A stretch of DNA of 64,000 nt from Oscillospiraceae bacterium (GCA_009780435.1 WRAB01000009.1:1-64000), one strand, 5' to 3'; shown: positions 24,602 to 34,395, counted from the first letter of the stretch. Translations and numbers: made by a program. Notes: generated by a model from the letters alone, not told the origin.

Positions 24602-25630
24602 CTATTCTTTCGTCGCCTTGTTCTCGAAAGGCAGATTTTTAAAATCCACTCTGCCGTCTTGCAACAGATGGCAGGCGACGGACTGGGCATCACCCAACTG
24701 ATAAAAGCTGGGCTTTTCCACGCTACACCGCTCATAGGCCCAGGGACAACGGGTATGGAACCGGCAACCCGCAGGGGGATTCACAGGGGACGGCACGTCG
24801 CCCGTGAGGATGATCCGCTCTTTTTTCTCGTCCAGGTTTGTGCTGGGGATCGAGGTCAACAGCGTATACGTATAGGGGTGTCCGGGGGTGTTGAATAGGG
24901 CTTTTTGGTCGGAAACTTCCACAATCTCCCCCAGGTACATAACAACGATCTTATCCGAAATATGCCGCACAACCCCCAGATCGTGGGAGATAAAGATATA
25001 GGTGAGTTTAAACCGTCGCTGGAGATCCATGAGCAGATTGAGCACCTGGGCCTGGATGGATACGTCAAGTGCCGATACCGCCTCGTCACAGATGATAAGC
25101 TTCGGCTTGACGGAGAGGGCCCGGGCGATGCCAATCCGCTGGCGTTGGCCGCCAGAGAACTGGTGGGGGTAGAGATCCATCTGATGTTCTCCGATGCCGA
25201 CTGCCTGCAACACCTCCGCCACATCCCGGCGGCGATTGGCCCGCTCACCGATCTTTTGGATGGTCATGGCTTCGTCAATGGTCTGATAGACCGTCCGGCG
25301 GGGGTTGAGGGAGGCGTAGGGATCCTGGAAAATGATCTGGATATCCCCTCTCAGGTTCCTGAGTTCCCGTTTGGAGAGTTTGAATAAATCCACACCGTTA
25401 AAAAAGGCCTGACCCCCATTTGGCTTTTCCAAGCGCATGAGGGAGCGCCCTGTGGTGGATTTGCCACAACCGGACTCACCTACGAGGCTCAATACTTCCC
25501 CCTCACGGACAACGAAACTGATATCGTCCACAGCTCTTACATAGTTGACCGTGCGGCCCAATATGCCGCCTTTGATGGGAAAATATTGTTTGAGATTTTG
25601 CACTTCCAGCAAAACTTTTCCGTCCGTCAT
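24602..25630 (-). CDS. Oligopeptide/dipeptide ABC transporter ATP-binding protein (OppF/DppF-like)
   Basis: ATPase subunit of 342 residues of a peptide importer. Walker A GESGCGKST, signature FSGGQRQRIGIAR, Walker B LIICDEAVSALD and the His switch ISHDLGVV are all intact. The C-terminal oligopeptide-type extension contains the Cys pattern of the family (CRFHTRCPWAYERC ... C). The ATG overlaps the stop of the OppD-like gene (ATGA) and has GGAAGGGGAG upstream. It is the last gene of the minus-strand operon oppC-oppB-oppD-oppF. Confidence 0.93.
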   Translation of the reverse strand: MTDGKVLLEVQNLKQYFPIKGGILGRTVNYVRAVDDISFVVREGEVLSLVGESGCGKSTTGRSLMRLEKPNGGQAFFNGVDLFKLSKRELRNLRGDIQIIFQDPYASLNPRRTVYQTIDEAMTIQKIGERANRRRDVAEVLQAVGIGEHQMDLYPHQFSGGQRQRIGIARALSVKPKLIICDEAVSALDVSIQAQVLNLLMDLQRRFKLTYIFISHDLGVVRHISDKIVVMYLGEIVEVSDQKALFNTPGHPYTYTLLTSIPSTNLDEKKERIILTGDVPSPVNPPAGCRFHTRCPWAYERCSVEKPSFYQLGDAQSVACHLLQDGRVDFKNLPFENKATKE

Positions 25631-26616
25631 GGTCTCTCCCCTTCCTGCCACTGATCGCCCTCATAGATGAAGCAGCGGACCTGACCGTGTTCGTCATCTT
25701 TCAATTCCGGCAGTGACTCTTGGCAGATATCCTTGGCGTAAGGACACCGTGGCGCAAAGGGGCAACCCGGCGGCAACTCATAGGGGCTGGGAACTGTACC
25801 CGAGATAATTTGCAATTCCTCGTCACTGTCCACCTCGTGACTGGGAATCGAGTTGAGCAATCCGATGGTATAGGGGTGTCTGGGGGCGGTGAACAGGGTG
25901 CGGACATCCGCGTACTCCACAATTTTACCGCAGTACATCACCGCCACGTGATCGCACATCTCGGCGATGACGCCCAGATCGTGGGTAATCATAACGAGAG
26001 AAGTACCCAGTTCCTTTTGCAGATTCTTAATGAGTGCCAATATCTGTGCCTGGATCGTCACATCCAGAGCCGTTGTGGGTTCGTCGGCGATGAGAAGTTC
26101 TGGATTACAGGCCAGGGCGATGGCGATCATCACACGCTGGCGCATCCCGCCGGAGAGTTCAAAGGGGTACAGTTTCACCCGCTTTTCCGGTTCGGGGATG
26201 CCGACCAATCGCAACATTTCGATGGACTTCTCCCAGGCCAGTTTCTTGGAGAGCTTCTGGTGGGTGCGGAGGGTTTCAGCGATCTGGTTGCCACAGGTCA
26301 TGGTGGGGTTTAAGCTGGTCATAGGTTCCTGGAAGATCATGGAGATATGGTTGCCTCTGATCTTCATCATTTCCCGATCCGTTTTTTTCAGCAAATCCTC
26401 GCCTTTGAAGAGAATCTCACCGTCAACAATCTTCCCCGTCGTGCCGGCAAACAGGCGCAGGATCGAAAGGGACGTGATGGATTTGCCCGACCCAGACTCC
26501 CCTACCAGACCCAGAGTTGCACCTTTTTCAATGGAAAAACTGGTCCCGTTGACGGCTTTTACTTCCCCTTGCTCCGTATAGAAAGAGGTGCAAAGATTTT
26601 TTACTTCCAATATCAT
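25627..26616 (-). CDS. Oligopeptide/dipeptide ABC transporter ATP-binding protein (OppD/DppD-like)
   Basis: ATPase subunit of 329 residues. Walker A GESGSGKSI, signature LSGGMRQRVMIA, Walker B LLIADEPTTALD and ITHDLGVI are present, and the C-terminal Cys-containing domain (CPFAPRCPYAKDIC) is that of peptide importers. It pairs with the downstream OppF-like ATPase. The chosen ATG has GGAGAG upstream; an earlier in-frame codon adds eight residues and is less likely. It sits 20 bases behind the permease gene. Confidence 0.93.
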   Translation of the reverse strand: MILEVKNLCTSFYTEQGEVKAVNGTSFSIEKGATLGLVGESGSGKSITSLSILRLFAGTTGKIVDGEILFKGEDLLKKTDREMMKIRGNHISMIFQEPMTSLNPTMTCGNQIAETLRTHQKLSKKLAWEKSIEMLRLVGIPEPEKRVKLYPFELSGGMRQRVMIAIALACNPELLIADEPTTALDVTIQAQILALIKNLQKELGTSLVMITHDLGVIAEMCDHVAVMYCGKIVEYADVRTLFTAPRHPYTIGLLNSIPSHEVDSDEELQIISGTVPSPYELPPGCPFAPRCPYAKDICQESLPELKDDEHGQVRCFIYEGDQWQEGERP

Positions 26617-26636
26617 AGTATCTCTCTCCTCTCTCC

Positions 26637-27560
26637 TCAAGTGACGTCAATGCGACGGTTGGCGACCCGATATAGAACATCTACAATGGTGTTCACCACC
26701 ACAAAGATAAAGGCGATGACCATGATCCCCCCCTGGGCCAATGGGAAATCCCGGGTTAAAATCGACTGGACGATCATACGGCCCACGCCGTTAATGGCAA
26801 AGACCGATTCCGTAATAACCGCCCCGGCCAAAAGGCCGCCAAACTGCAAGCCCACCACCGTGATGACGGGGATTAAGGCGTTGCGCAGGGCGTGGCGGTA
26901 AATCACCTTGCGCTCCGGCAGACCTTTGGCATAGGCCGTGCGGATATAGTCCTGATTTAATACATCCAAGAGGCTGGCCCGGGTCATGCGAGCGATAATC
27001 GCAGAGCCTGTGATCCCCAGCATGGCGATGGGCATAATCATCTGCTGCCAAGTCCCCCAACCCGACGTGGGCAACCACCCCAGATTCACCGCAAAGAACG
27101 TCATAAGCAGCATCCCAAACCAGAAGGTGGGCATAGAGAGGCCGATGAGGGCGAATAGCATGAGCAGGGTATCTGCGATAGAATATTTCCTTGTGGCCGA
27201 TACAATCCCCACTGCAAGGCCAATGAGCACGGAGACGGCAGTCGCCATGACCGCCAGTTGTATGGTATTTCCGAATCGAACCTCGAATATTTCATCCACT
27301 ACCGGACGATCCCCTCGAATGGTGCTACCCAAATCCCCCTGCACAACACCCCAAATAAAGCGGAAATACTGTGTCGGCAAGGGATCGTTAAGTCCTAAAT
27401 TCTCCCGCATCTGCTCAATCTGGGCGGGGCTTGCCGCCTCTCCGGCCATAATCACGGCGGGATCCCCCGGGATCAGGTGCAGCATCAAGAATACGAGAAG
27501 TGTCACGCCGAGGAGCACCGGAATCGTCTGTAATAGTTTTCTTATTATAAATACAATCAT
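26637..27560 (-). CDS. Peptide ABC transporter permease (OppB/DppB-like)
   Basis: Inner permease of 307 residues. The N-terminus IIRKLLQTIPVLLGVTLLVF and the downstream HLIPGDPA are hallmarks of DppB/OppB. Six membrane segments follow, with the EAA loop YIRTAYAKGLPERKVIYRHALRNAL contacting the ATPase. It forms a heterodimer with the OppC-like permease encoded just upstream. Confidence 0.93.
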   Translation of the reverse strand: MIVFIIRKLLQTIPVLLGVTLLVFLMLHLIPGDPAVIMAGEAASPAQIEQMRENLGLNDPLPTQYFRFIWGVVQGDLGSTIRGDRPVVDEIFEVRFGNTIQLAVMATAVSVLIGLAVGIVSATRKYSIADTLLMLFALIGLSMPTFWFGMLLMTFFAVNLGWLPTSGWGTWQQMIMPIAMLGITGSAIIARMTRASLLDVLNQDYIRTAYAKGLPERKVIYRHALRNALIPVITVVGLQFGGLLAGAVITESVFAINGVGRMIVQSILTRDFPLAQGGIMVIAFIFVVVNTIVDVLYRVANRRIDVT

Positions 27561-27570
27561 CGTGTCACCC

Positions 27571-28455
27571 CTACTTCGTCTGTTTCGGTTCTAAGGCGTC
27601 TCGTAACCCGTCGCCCAAGAGATTGATAGACACAACTAAAAACAGAATAAACAGGCCCGGGAATATCATAATATGGGACGCCCGCGCAAAGAACTCCCGG
27701 CCACCATCCAAGATACCGCCCCACTCCGGCGTCGGCGGCTGTACGCCCATGCCCAGGAATGAGAGGGCTGCAATAATCAAAACGGCTGAGGCCACATATA
27801 TGGTGGACTGAATAATGAGGGGCGCTGAAATGTTGGGCAAAATATGTTTAAAGATGATCCGTGCGTCCGAGGCCCCCAGCGCCCGGGCGGCGTCCACGTA
27901 CTCCAGCTTTTTCACCCCTAGGACAGAGCCACGGGTCACACGGGCAAAGGTGGGTATGGCAAAGATAGCGATGGCAATAATTATATTTCGTGTAGATGTC
28001 CCCAAAATTGTGATCAAGGTCAGGGCCAATATGATGGCGGGCAACGCCATCATAATATTGATAATCCCCATAATAATAGTATCTAAGGCCTTGCCGTAAT
28101 AGCCCGACATCAGGCCGATCAATATGCCGGCGGCGGCGCCAATCGCCGTAGCGGACAGGCTGATGGAGATGGAGACCCTCGTCCCATAGATGAGGCGTGA
28201 GAACAAATCCCGGCCCAGCCAATCCGTGCCCATGATATGCTCGGAACACGGCTCCTGCAGACGTCTGCCCATGACTTGCTCATAGGGGTCAAACGGCGCA
28301 ATGAAAGAGGCAAAGACGGCCACCAGAATAAACATCAGTATGATGCTTCCCCCCACAATGACCTGGGGGTTCTTGTACAGCCGCCTTAAAATCACCCTGC
28401 GGTGAGAAAGGGGTTTTTTTGGCTTTTTGGAGGCACCCACAGCGGTTTCTTGCAT
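27571..28455 (-). CDS. Peptide ABC transporter permease (OppC/DppC-like), first gene of operon
   Basis: Permease of 294 residues of the DppC/OppC type: cytosolic N-terminus, first membrane segment, the conserved outer motif FDPYEQVMGRRLQEP ... GTDWLGRDLFSRLIYG, then five more segments with the EAA loop EYVDAARALGASDARIIFKHILPN. GGGAG upstream of the ATG. It is the first gene behind a consensus sigma-A promoter about 150 bases upstream, with a structured leader between. Confidence 0.93.
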   Translation of the reverse strand: MQETAVGASKKPKKPLSHRRVILRRLYKNPQVIVGGSIILMFILVAVFASFIAPFDPYEQVMGRRLQEPCSEHIMGTDWLGRDLFSRLIYGTRVSISISLSATAIGAAAGILIGLMSGYYGKALDTIIMGIINIMMALPAIILALTLITILGTSTRNIIIAIAIFAIPTFARVTRGSVLGVKKLEYVDAARALGASDARIIFKHILPNISAPLIIQSTIYVASAVLIIAALSFLGMGVQPPTPEWGGILDGGREFFARASHIMIFPGLFILFLVVSINLLGDGLRDALEPKQTK

Positions 28456-28471
28456 AATTCTCCCTCATTCT

Positions 28472-28565
28472 TTACAGAATCGCTCTCTCCCAGGGACATG
28501 TGTCCTTGAGAAAGATTCATTTTTGTCCGTGCCGACCCCTGCCGACACGGTGCAAACCACAAAAA
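28472..28565 (-). promoter_or_regulatory. Structured leader of the peptide transporter operon
   Basis: The leader between promoter and first gene contains two hairpins: CCGTG/CACGG arms with GTCGG/TCGG elements around 28530-28555, and a longer one (TTTCTC-AAGGACA paired with TGTCC-TGGGAGA) around 28472-28516. No T-run follows, so it is not a terminator as written. It does not match a riboswitch that I know. Confidence 0.4.
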
Positions 28566-28605
28566 CAATCCATGAAATCGCTTTTGTATGATTCGCTAGT
28601 TGCTT

Positions 28606-28634
28606 ATTATATATTGTATGTTCCTTTCTGTCAA
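28606..28634 (-). promoter_or_regulatory. Consensus sigma-A promoter of the peptide transporter operon
   Basis: Perfect TTGACA and TATAAT hexamers with a 17-base spacer on the minus strand. Confidence 0.9.
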
Positions 28635-28742
28635 CTATCTGCGATATCAACAAATTTTAGTAAAAATACATCAGATTCTGCAAGACTTTAAAGCAAGAAA
28701 TATAAATCTATTGTAGAAATACAGAAAAAATTGAAAATGGGC

Positions 28743-28772
28743 TTGCTATTCCACAATCAGTTGTAGTATACT
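28743..28772 (+). promoter_or_regulatory. Candidate promoter of the peptide-binding protein gene
   Basis: TTGCTA and TATACT with an 18-base spacer on the plus strand, about 200 bases before the binding protein start. A second TATAAT at 28941-28946 lies too near the start codon to serve easily. Confidence 0.5.
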
Positions 28773-28969
28773 AAATCATTATTGCACCAAACTGTCATCT
28801 TGTGTTTTTGCAATCTTTTTTCCGTCACATGGCAATTTTCACATTGTTGCACCACTTCTGCCTGGGCAAGGGCAGGTGTGCTTCCGGCAATCTGAACCGC
28901 TCCAGATGACGGTGGAGTGATTGTTTTAACAAATATACAATATAATAATAGAAGGGAATTTGAAAAAGT

Positions 28970-30772
28970 ATGATTAGGAAACATTCAAAAGCATTCGCCT
29001 TTATTGCAATCATTCTCATGATGGCAATGCTGGTTACGGCTTGCACACCGGCGGCTCCCGGCCCCGCAGAAGAGCCCCCCACACAACAGCAACCAGCCGA
29101 GACCCCGGGTGACGAAAACGGTGAGTCCCCGGCCGATGGCCGCGGCGGCGGCGAAGTGATTTTCGTCCAGATGTCTGAGGCCCCGTTCCTGGATCCCATC
29201 CGGCAGAACGACAGCGCCACCAGTGACATCACCACCCAGATGATGGAAGGCCTGATGATGTTCACCGTCGAAGGTGATCTGGTTCCTCTGTTGGCAGAAT
29301 CCTACCGTCCCATGACCCCTGTCGATGCCGGCATGGATCTGGAAGCGCTGACCGCTGCATTTGAAGCATCTGTCGAGCAGGAGAACGAATCCCTCCTCGC
29401 CACTGTGGATGAGGACGATGAGGACGCACCGCAGCCGACTCTGAGAGAAATGCCCACCGACGCACGCTTGGAAGAATTTGTAGATTCCATTCTAATTTGG
29501 GAATTTGATCTGCGTCAAGACGTCTATTTCCACGACGGCGCACTGTTCACCGCCGAGGCCGTGAAAATGTCCCTGGATAGAATCCTCAACCCCCAGGAGG
29601 CTGCCCCCGGCAGATTCATCCTTGATATGATCCGTGAAACCGAGGTTGTGGATGACCACACCGTCCGTCTCCACCTCTACTTCCCCTTCACTCCCATTCT
29701 TGCCCACCTGACCCACCAGGCGGCTTTCATCCAGTCTCCCTTGACCCTGGCCGAAGAGCTTGCCGGCGGCACGACTATTAACGAGAACCCCATCGGCACC
29801 GGGCCTTTCGTGTTTGAATATCTTGTCTCCGGTGACTACACCAGACTGTCCGCCAACATGAACTACTGGAACGGCGCACCTGACATCGACTACTTGATCT
29901 TCCGCGTCATCCCCGAGACCGCCACCAGGCTCGCCATGCTCGACACCGGCGAAGCTCACGCCACTCTTGCGCTGACAGGCGACACGCCCACCATCGAAAT
30001 GATGGGCGACCACGTGGACTGGTGGGCAATCCCCTCCACAACGATTAACTATATCGGCATTAACTGCTCCACCGGGCATCCCGCGTTACAGGATGCGCTT
30101 GTCCGCCAGGCGATCTCCATGGCAGTCAACCGCCAGGATATTCTTGACGCAGCGGCAGAGGGCAACGGCATTCTGGCCGTCGGCCCCGTCGGCCCCAATG
30201 TACTCCACAGCGCAACGGATACAACGCCCCTGCCCTTTGATCCGGACGCCGCCCAAGCACTTCTTGAGGAAGCCGGCTGGGGCGATGGATTCTCCCTGAA
30301 CATCTGGTTCAACTACGGAAACGCCGGCCGTGCCATGATGGCGGAAATCGTACAGTTCAACCTGGCGCAAATCGGTATTGACGTATCCATTGAGGCCCTT
30401 GAGTGGGGCGCTTATCTGGAGCGCACCGCCGCAGGTGAGCACGACATGTTCATCCTGGGCTGGGTCACCATGACCGGTGACGCCGACTACGGCATGTATT
30501 CCCTCTTCCACAGCTCAACCCACGGCAACGCAGGCAACCGTACGTTCTACACCAACGAGCGTGTTGATGCGCTCCTGGATGAAGGCCGTTCAGAGTCCAA
30601 TCCTGCCCGCAGAGATGCCATCTATCGTGAGCTGACAGAAATCCTCATCGAAGAGGCACCGTGGATCTTCCTGTTCCACCCCATCCAGCCTGTTGTTACC
30701 AACGGTATCACAGGCCTCGGCGTGGACTTCAACTTCACACCCTTCTTCCACAACGTGAGACTTCTGGACTAG
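28970..30772 (+). CDS. Peptide ABC transporter substrate-binding lipoprotein (family 5)
   Basis: Lipoprotein of 600 residues that captures peptides (or a similar solute) for the transporter encoded divergently. The signal peptide ends in a lipobox (MLVTACTP, Cys25), then an acidic/proline-rich linker and the bacterial extracellular solute-binding family 5 fold (typical LDPIRQNDSATSDITTQ start and FRVIPETATRLAML motif). An insertion of about 80 acidic residues (about 105-165) separates the first strands. Transcribed away from the permease operon, with a strong terminator behind it. Ligand specificity cannot be read from the sequence. Confidence 0.9.
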   Translation: MIRKHSKAFAFIAIILMMAMLVTACTPAAPGPAEEPPTQQQPAETPGDENGESPADGRGGGEVIFVQMSEAPFLDPIRQNDSATSDITTQMMEGLMMFTVEGDLVPLLAESYRPMTPVDAGMDLEALTAAFEASVEQENESLLATVDEDDEDAPQPTLREMPTDARLEEFVDSILIWEFDLRQDVYFHDGALFTAEAVKMSLDRILNPQEAAPGRFILDMIRETEVVDDHTVRLHLYFPFTPILAHLTHQAAFIQSPLTLAEELAGGTTINENPIGTGPFVFEYLVSGDYTRLSANMNYWNGAPDIDYLIFRVIPETATRLAMLDTGEAHATLALTGDTPTIEMMGDHVDWWAIPSTTINYIGINCSTGHPALQDALVRQAISMAVNRQDILDAAAEGNGILAVGPVGPNVLHSATDTTPLPFDPDAAQALLEEAGWGDGFSLNIWFNYGNAGRAMMAEIVQFNLAQIGIDVSIEALEWGAYLERTAAGEHDMFILGWVTMTGDADYGMYSLFHSSTHGNAGNRTFYTNERVDALLDEGRSESNPARRDAIYRELTEILIEEAPWIFLFHPIQPVVTNGITGLGVDFNFTPFFHNVRLLD

Positions 30773-30789
30773 AATCGACCGTACAACAC

Positions 30790-30828
30790 AGAGACTGACG
30801 CATTTTGCGTCAGTCTCTTATTTTTTAG
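30790..30828 (+). terminator. Terminator of the peptide-binding protein gene
   Basis: A 12-bp perfect stem (GAGACTGACGCA/TGCGTCAGTCTC) with a TTT loop is followed by TTATTTTTTAG. Confidence 0.9.
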
Positions 30829-30838
30829 CAAATTTTCC

Positions 30839-30868
30839 TTGTGCTCCCATGTCCATCTGTGGTATAGT
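30839..30868 (+). promoter_or_regulatory. Candidate promoter of the SLH-nucleotidase gene
   Basis: TTGTGC and TATAGT with an 18-base spacer, about 45 bases before the start codon. Confidence 0.55.
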
Positions 30869-30914
30869 TAGGATATCTTGATTCACATCATTTTACTTTT
30901 GGGAGGACTGCTCA

Positions 30915-33722
30915 ATGAGACACTTAAAACAGCGTAGATTCATCGCACTTCTTCTCGTTCTGGCTATGCTCATATCTCTCCCCGGATTTGCCGCATTTGC
31001 CGACAATAGCGAACCACCGGTTGATCCAGAGACTCACCTGGCCTTTATGCGCGGCGACGGGTACGGAAACTTCCGGCCCCTCGACTACGCCACGCGAGCT
31101 GATGTCGCCGCGATTCTCGTCCGGACACAAATTGCCGATTTTGAAGCAGGCACCTTGCCGGACGACATGACCGAATTTGACACCTTTGTCGATGTCCAAT
31201 ATCCCGATTCGTGGGCATTCTACTACATCGCCTGGGCGTATGACGCCGGATTTATCACCGGTGACGCGCCCGCCGCAGACGGCACGCGCACCTTCCGACC
31301 AAATGACTTGGTTCTCAGAGAAGAATTCGCCGCCATGGTCGCACGGACTGACGAAGTGCTCACCGGCGAAGCTGACTTTGTAGACGTGGCCGATGTCAGC
31401 GCGTGGGCGACAAACCACGTGTACACCGTGTTCCAAAACGGCTGGATGATCGGCAACAACGAAGGCTACTTTAACCCGCTCAACAACCTCCTGCGCGCTG
31501 AAGTTGCAACTGTCCTCAACCGTATGTTGGGTCGGATCGACAATAATGAACTCCTCGATGTCCTAGTCAATCTCGAAGACGCCCGCGAGTTTCCCGATGT
31601 CGACGAAAACGCCTGGTATTTCGCCTCTGTCGTAGCGGCGACCAACGATCACCTGCTGACACGGGACGCAGACGGCGTGATCGACTGGATGTGGATCATT
31701 GTCCCAGAACCCACTCGGGTTGACATTCTGACCTTTGCCGATTTCCACGGCACTGTCGACAACATGATGAACGACAACGATCCCGGCGCGGCCCGGTTTG
31801 TCGCCTATGCCGAGTGGTTGAGACAGCAGAACTCGAATCCGGAGAACGTGATTGTCGTCCCCGGCGGCGATGATTTCCACGGACACCCCTTGTCGAACTA
31901 TCTGATGGGTGAGCCAGCCCTTGCCATGATGCAACAGCTCGGCGTGGAGTACATGGCACTGGGCAATCACGAGTTCTCCTTTGGTTTTGCCCGCACACTG
32001 GAGCTGTCCGAACATGTCACTTTTCTGGCCTCCGATCTGTTTTACAATGAGGAGGGCGAATATCCCGGCGAGCGCCCCGACTTTGTAGAACCTTACGCCA
32101 TTATTGAGTTTGAAGACGGCGAGATCACCGTCGCCCTCATCGGCTTGATGACCAGACTGATGTCCACCCTGGTGGCAGATCCAGTCATGGCTACCTTTGA
32201 GTTTAGAACGCCGACCTTGGCAAACGCCGACCCGGAATGGATTACCGCTACGGAAGATTTGATTGAGTATATGCGTGACACCTACGGTGCAGATGCCGTT
32301 GTCGCTGTGACCCACATGTATCGTGCGGAAGCGGCAATCCTGGCGAACCTGATCGAAGGCTTTGACGCCATTATCGGCGGCCACGGCCACGGTACATATA
32401 CCGACACAGTAAACGGCACCCCGATCATTGAGGCCGGTCAGCACGGCCGCCATATGGGCCGGATTTCCCTGTACTTTGACGCAGACGGCGATCTGGACGA
32501 AGTTGATCTGTGGATGAGTCCTGCACCTCCCCCACTTACGTCCCTGGGCCAACTCAACAATCCAAATGCCAATGTGGAGTCCATCCGTGACTTCAACCGC
32601 CCTGCCGGCACAACATTTGACGGCATTGATTTCCCGGCGTCACAGCACCCCGATTTCTTGGTGTATCCATCTATCCAGGAAGCTTATGACACCATGGCCG
32701 CAATCATCGCAGACTTTGCCGCTGATGCGGCGGATTATCTGGATGAGGTCCTCGGTACACGGAGCATCTACAGCAACACCCGTGATGACAGAAACGTCTG
32801 GGCCACCCGCCTTGTCTCCGACTACGTTACAAGAGCCACAGATGAAGACGACTGGGTCTATGTGTCCAACTTCGGCGGCTGGAGAAATGTTCCCCCCTTC
32901 CAGTTCACCCCTGAGACAGACGTCCTCATGCGTGAGATGTATGCCACCATGCCCTTCAACAACGTAATCCTCTTATATGAGATGTACGGCAGCGAGCTTT
33001 TGACCCTCCTCAACATGCAGCCAAGTGGCGACGCCAGCACAAGCCCCCCATCGTTCGGATTAAACGGCGGCCAACCGCCTGTCGTAGATGGTGCATTTAG
33101 AGGCGAGCGCATTGATTCCGATGAAGAGCCGTTTATGCTTGAGGGCGTTGCCCGTCCCAGATACCAGTGGTATCTGACCGCCACCGGCGAACCAATTGCG
33201 GATGACGACACTATTTACAGAGTGATTGGCTCCAACTTCACCGCTGGCCCCGCAGCTGACAGATTCCCGTTCCCGGGCAACCCGTGGGGCAATGCCTTAG
33301 GCCAAAGAGTCGTTGCTCCGCCAGTCGCTCTGATGCAAGACGGTACAACCATGCCCTGGAGCGACGTACCGCCCGATGGCACACTGTGGGAAGGCCTTGG
33401 CTTGCGCACACTGCGCTCTGCCATGGTTGAGCAACAGAGATACAGAGGCGAAAACCCCGGCTACACCGCCGCACTCACCGTCGAAGCAGTCGGCGGCGGC
33501 ACGGCTGTGATCTCCGCCCCCTTTGCCCCCGGCGATCAGTCGATGAACGTCAATGTCGTCCCGCAGGCCGTCACCGTGACGGCGACAGTGCCGACAGGAT
33601 ACACGTTCCTCGGTTGGTTCGATGTAGACGACGACGCTACGCCGCTTTCAACTGACTTGGTGTTCCTCTTCGTCCAAACAGGTGCCTTGAGCCTTGAGGC
33701 GCGCTTTGAACCAACTCCCTAA
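30915..33722 (+). CDS. SLH-anchored 5'-nucleotidase / metallophosphatase
   Basis: Secreted surface enzyme of 935 residues. In order: signal peptide (1-29), three SLH domains (about 35-250) for binding wall polymer, a calcineurin-like metallophosphatase domain (about 268-535) with DFHGT, GGDDFHG, GNHEF, THM and GGHGHG metal ligands, and the 5'-nucleotidase C-terminal substrate-binding domain (about 555-800). A short beta tail with FLGWFD (InlB-repeat-like) closes the protein. It probably dephosphorylates nucleotides outside the cell, feeding nucleoside uptake. The first metal motif is DFHG in place of the common D-H-G/N spacing, within family variation. Preceded by GGAGG; single-gene unit with terminator behind. 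Confidence 0.88.
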   Translation: MRHLKQRRFIALLLVLAMLISLPGFAAFADNSEPPVDPETHLAFMRGDGYGNFRPLDYATRADVAAILVRTQIADFEAGTLPDDMTEFDTFVDVQYPDSWAFYYIAWAYDAGFITGDAPAADGTRTFRPNDLVLREEFAAMVARTDEVLTGEADFVDVADVSAWATNHVYTVFQNGWMIGNNEGYFNPLNNLLRAEVATVLNRMLGRIDNNELLDVLVNLEDAREFPDVDENAWYFASVVAATNDHLLTRDADGVIDWMWIIVPEPTRVDILTFADFHGTVDNMMNDNDPGAARFVAYAEWLRQQNSNPENVIVVPGGDDFHGHPLSNYLMGEPALAMMQQLGVEYMALGNHEFSFGFARTLELSEHVTFLASDLFYNEEGEYPGERPDFVEPYAIIEFEDGEITVALIGLMTRLMSTLVADPVMATFEFRTPTLANADPEWITATEDLIEYMRDTYGADAVVAVTHMYRAEAAILANLIEGFDAIIGGHGHGTYTDTVNGTPIIEAGQHGRHMGRISLYFDADGDLDEVDLWMSPAPPPLTSLGQLNNPNANVESIRDFNRPAGTTFDGIDFPASQHPDFLVYPSIQEAYDTMAAIIADFAADAADYLDEVLGTRSIYSNTRDDRNVWATRLVSDYVTRATDEDDWVYVSNFGGWRNVPPFQFTPETDVLMREMYATMPFNNVILLYEMYGSELLTLLNMQPSGDASTSPPSFGLNGGQPPVVDGAFRGERIDSDEEPFMLEGVARPRYQWYLTATGEPIADDDTIYRVIGSNFTAGPAADRFPFPGNPWGNALGQRVVAPPVALMQDGTTMPWSDVPPDGTLWEGLGLRTLRSAMVEQQRYRGENPGYTAALTVEAVGGGTAVISAPFAPGDQSMNVNVVPQAVTVTATVPTGYTFLGWFDVDDDATPLSTDLVFLFVQTGALSLEARFEPTP

Positions 33723-33738
33723 CGAACTGCTTCACCCA

Positions 33739-33775
33739 AAGAGAGGCGCACAGCATGTGCGCCTCTCTTCCCTTT
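33739..33775 (+). terminator. Terminator of the SLH-nucleotidase gene
   Basis: A 14-bp stem (AAGAGAGGCGCACA and complement) with a 3-base loop is followed by a short pyrimidine run (CCCTTTAT). It lies 16 bases behind the stop codon. Confidence 0.7.
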
Positions 33776-33789
33776 ATCGCAGCAACAAA

Positions 33790-33827
33790 AAATGCGCCGG
33801 CGCAATTTCTGCACCGGCGCATTTTTA
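33790..33827. terminator. Bidirectional terminator behind hpf
   Basis: An 11-bp stem (AAATGCGCCGG/CCGGCGCATTT) is flanked by A and T runs and lies 14 bases behind the hpf stop codon. It serves the minus strand and can back up the plus-strand terminator next to it. Confidence 0.8.
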
Positions 33828-33840
33828 GTATACAATTAGA

Positions 33841-34395
33841 CTACATATCGCCGGACTCAATCAGTCCATACCCGCCCTGTCTGCGCTTGTAGACTACGGA
33901 AAAGGCGTCCCCGGCGTTCATGTTCCGGAAGACGAAAAACTCATGATCCAGCAAATTCATCTGCAAGATGGCCTCTTCCGGTGCCATGGGTTTGATGGGA
34001 AAGCGTTTTGTCCGGACGATCCGGAACTCTTTCTCTTCCTCGTCCTCTGTGCGAGCGTAGCTGGGCAAGGCGCCGATCTCCCGTTCGATGACACCGGCCC
34101 GGAGTTTTTTCTCCAACCGGGTTTTGTGCTTTCTGATCTGCCGCTCGATAGCGGCCACGGCAGAATCAATGGTGGCGAACACGTCGCTGGTGACCTCAGA
34201 GACCCGGTAGTACATGCCGTTGGCGTGGAGGGTGACCTCTACTTTGAAGCGGCCCCGCTCTGTGGCGAAAGTGACGTGGGCTTCCGGTTCTTGCTCTTCC
34301 TTGAAAAAGCGGGCCAGTTTCCCAATCTTTCTCTCTGCGTACTCTCTTAGATCGTCTGTCAGCTGGACTTTCTTCTCATAAAACGTGAATTTCAT
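33841..34395 (-). CDS. hpf: Ribosome hibernation promoting factor, long form
   Basis: Cytosolic protein of 184 residues that binds the 30S subunit in slow growth and dimerises ribosomes to 100S. The N-terminal HPF/S30AE domain (KFTFYEKKVQLTDDLREYAERKIGKL) and the C-terminal dimerisation domain of long HPF (IVRTKRFPIKPMAPEEAILQMNLLDHEFFVFRN) are both complete. The later ATG is used: AAGGAG lies 10 bases upstream and the family start MKFTFY follows. It is a single-gene unit with its own promoter and terminator. Confidence 0.95.
   Translation of the reverse strand: MKFTFYEKKVQLTDDLREYAERKIGKLARFFKEEQEPEAHVTFATERGRFKVEVTLHANGMYYRVSEVTSDVFATIDSAVAAIERQIRKHKTRLEKKLRAGVIEREIGALPSYARTEDEEEKEFRIVRTKRFPIKPMAPEEAILQMNLLDHEFFVFRNMNAGDAFSVVYKRRQGGYGLIESGDM

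Noticed and set aside
31563-32552. Long minus-strand frame inside the 5'-nucleotidase
   Set aside because: Antisense to a gene with clear metallophosphatase motifs; no homology recognised.
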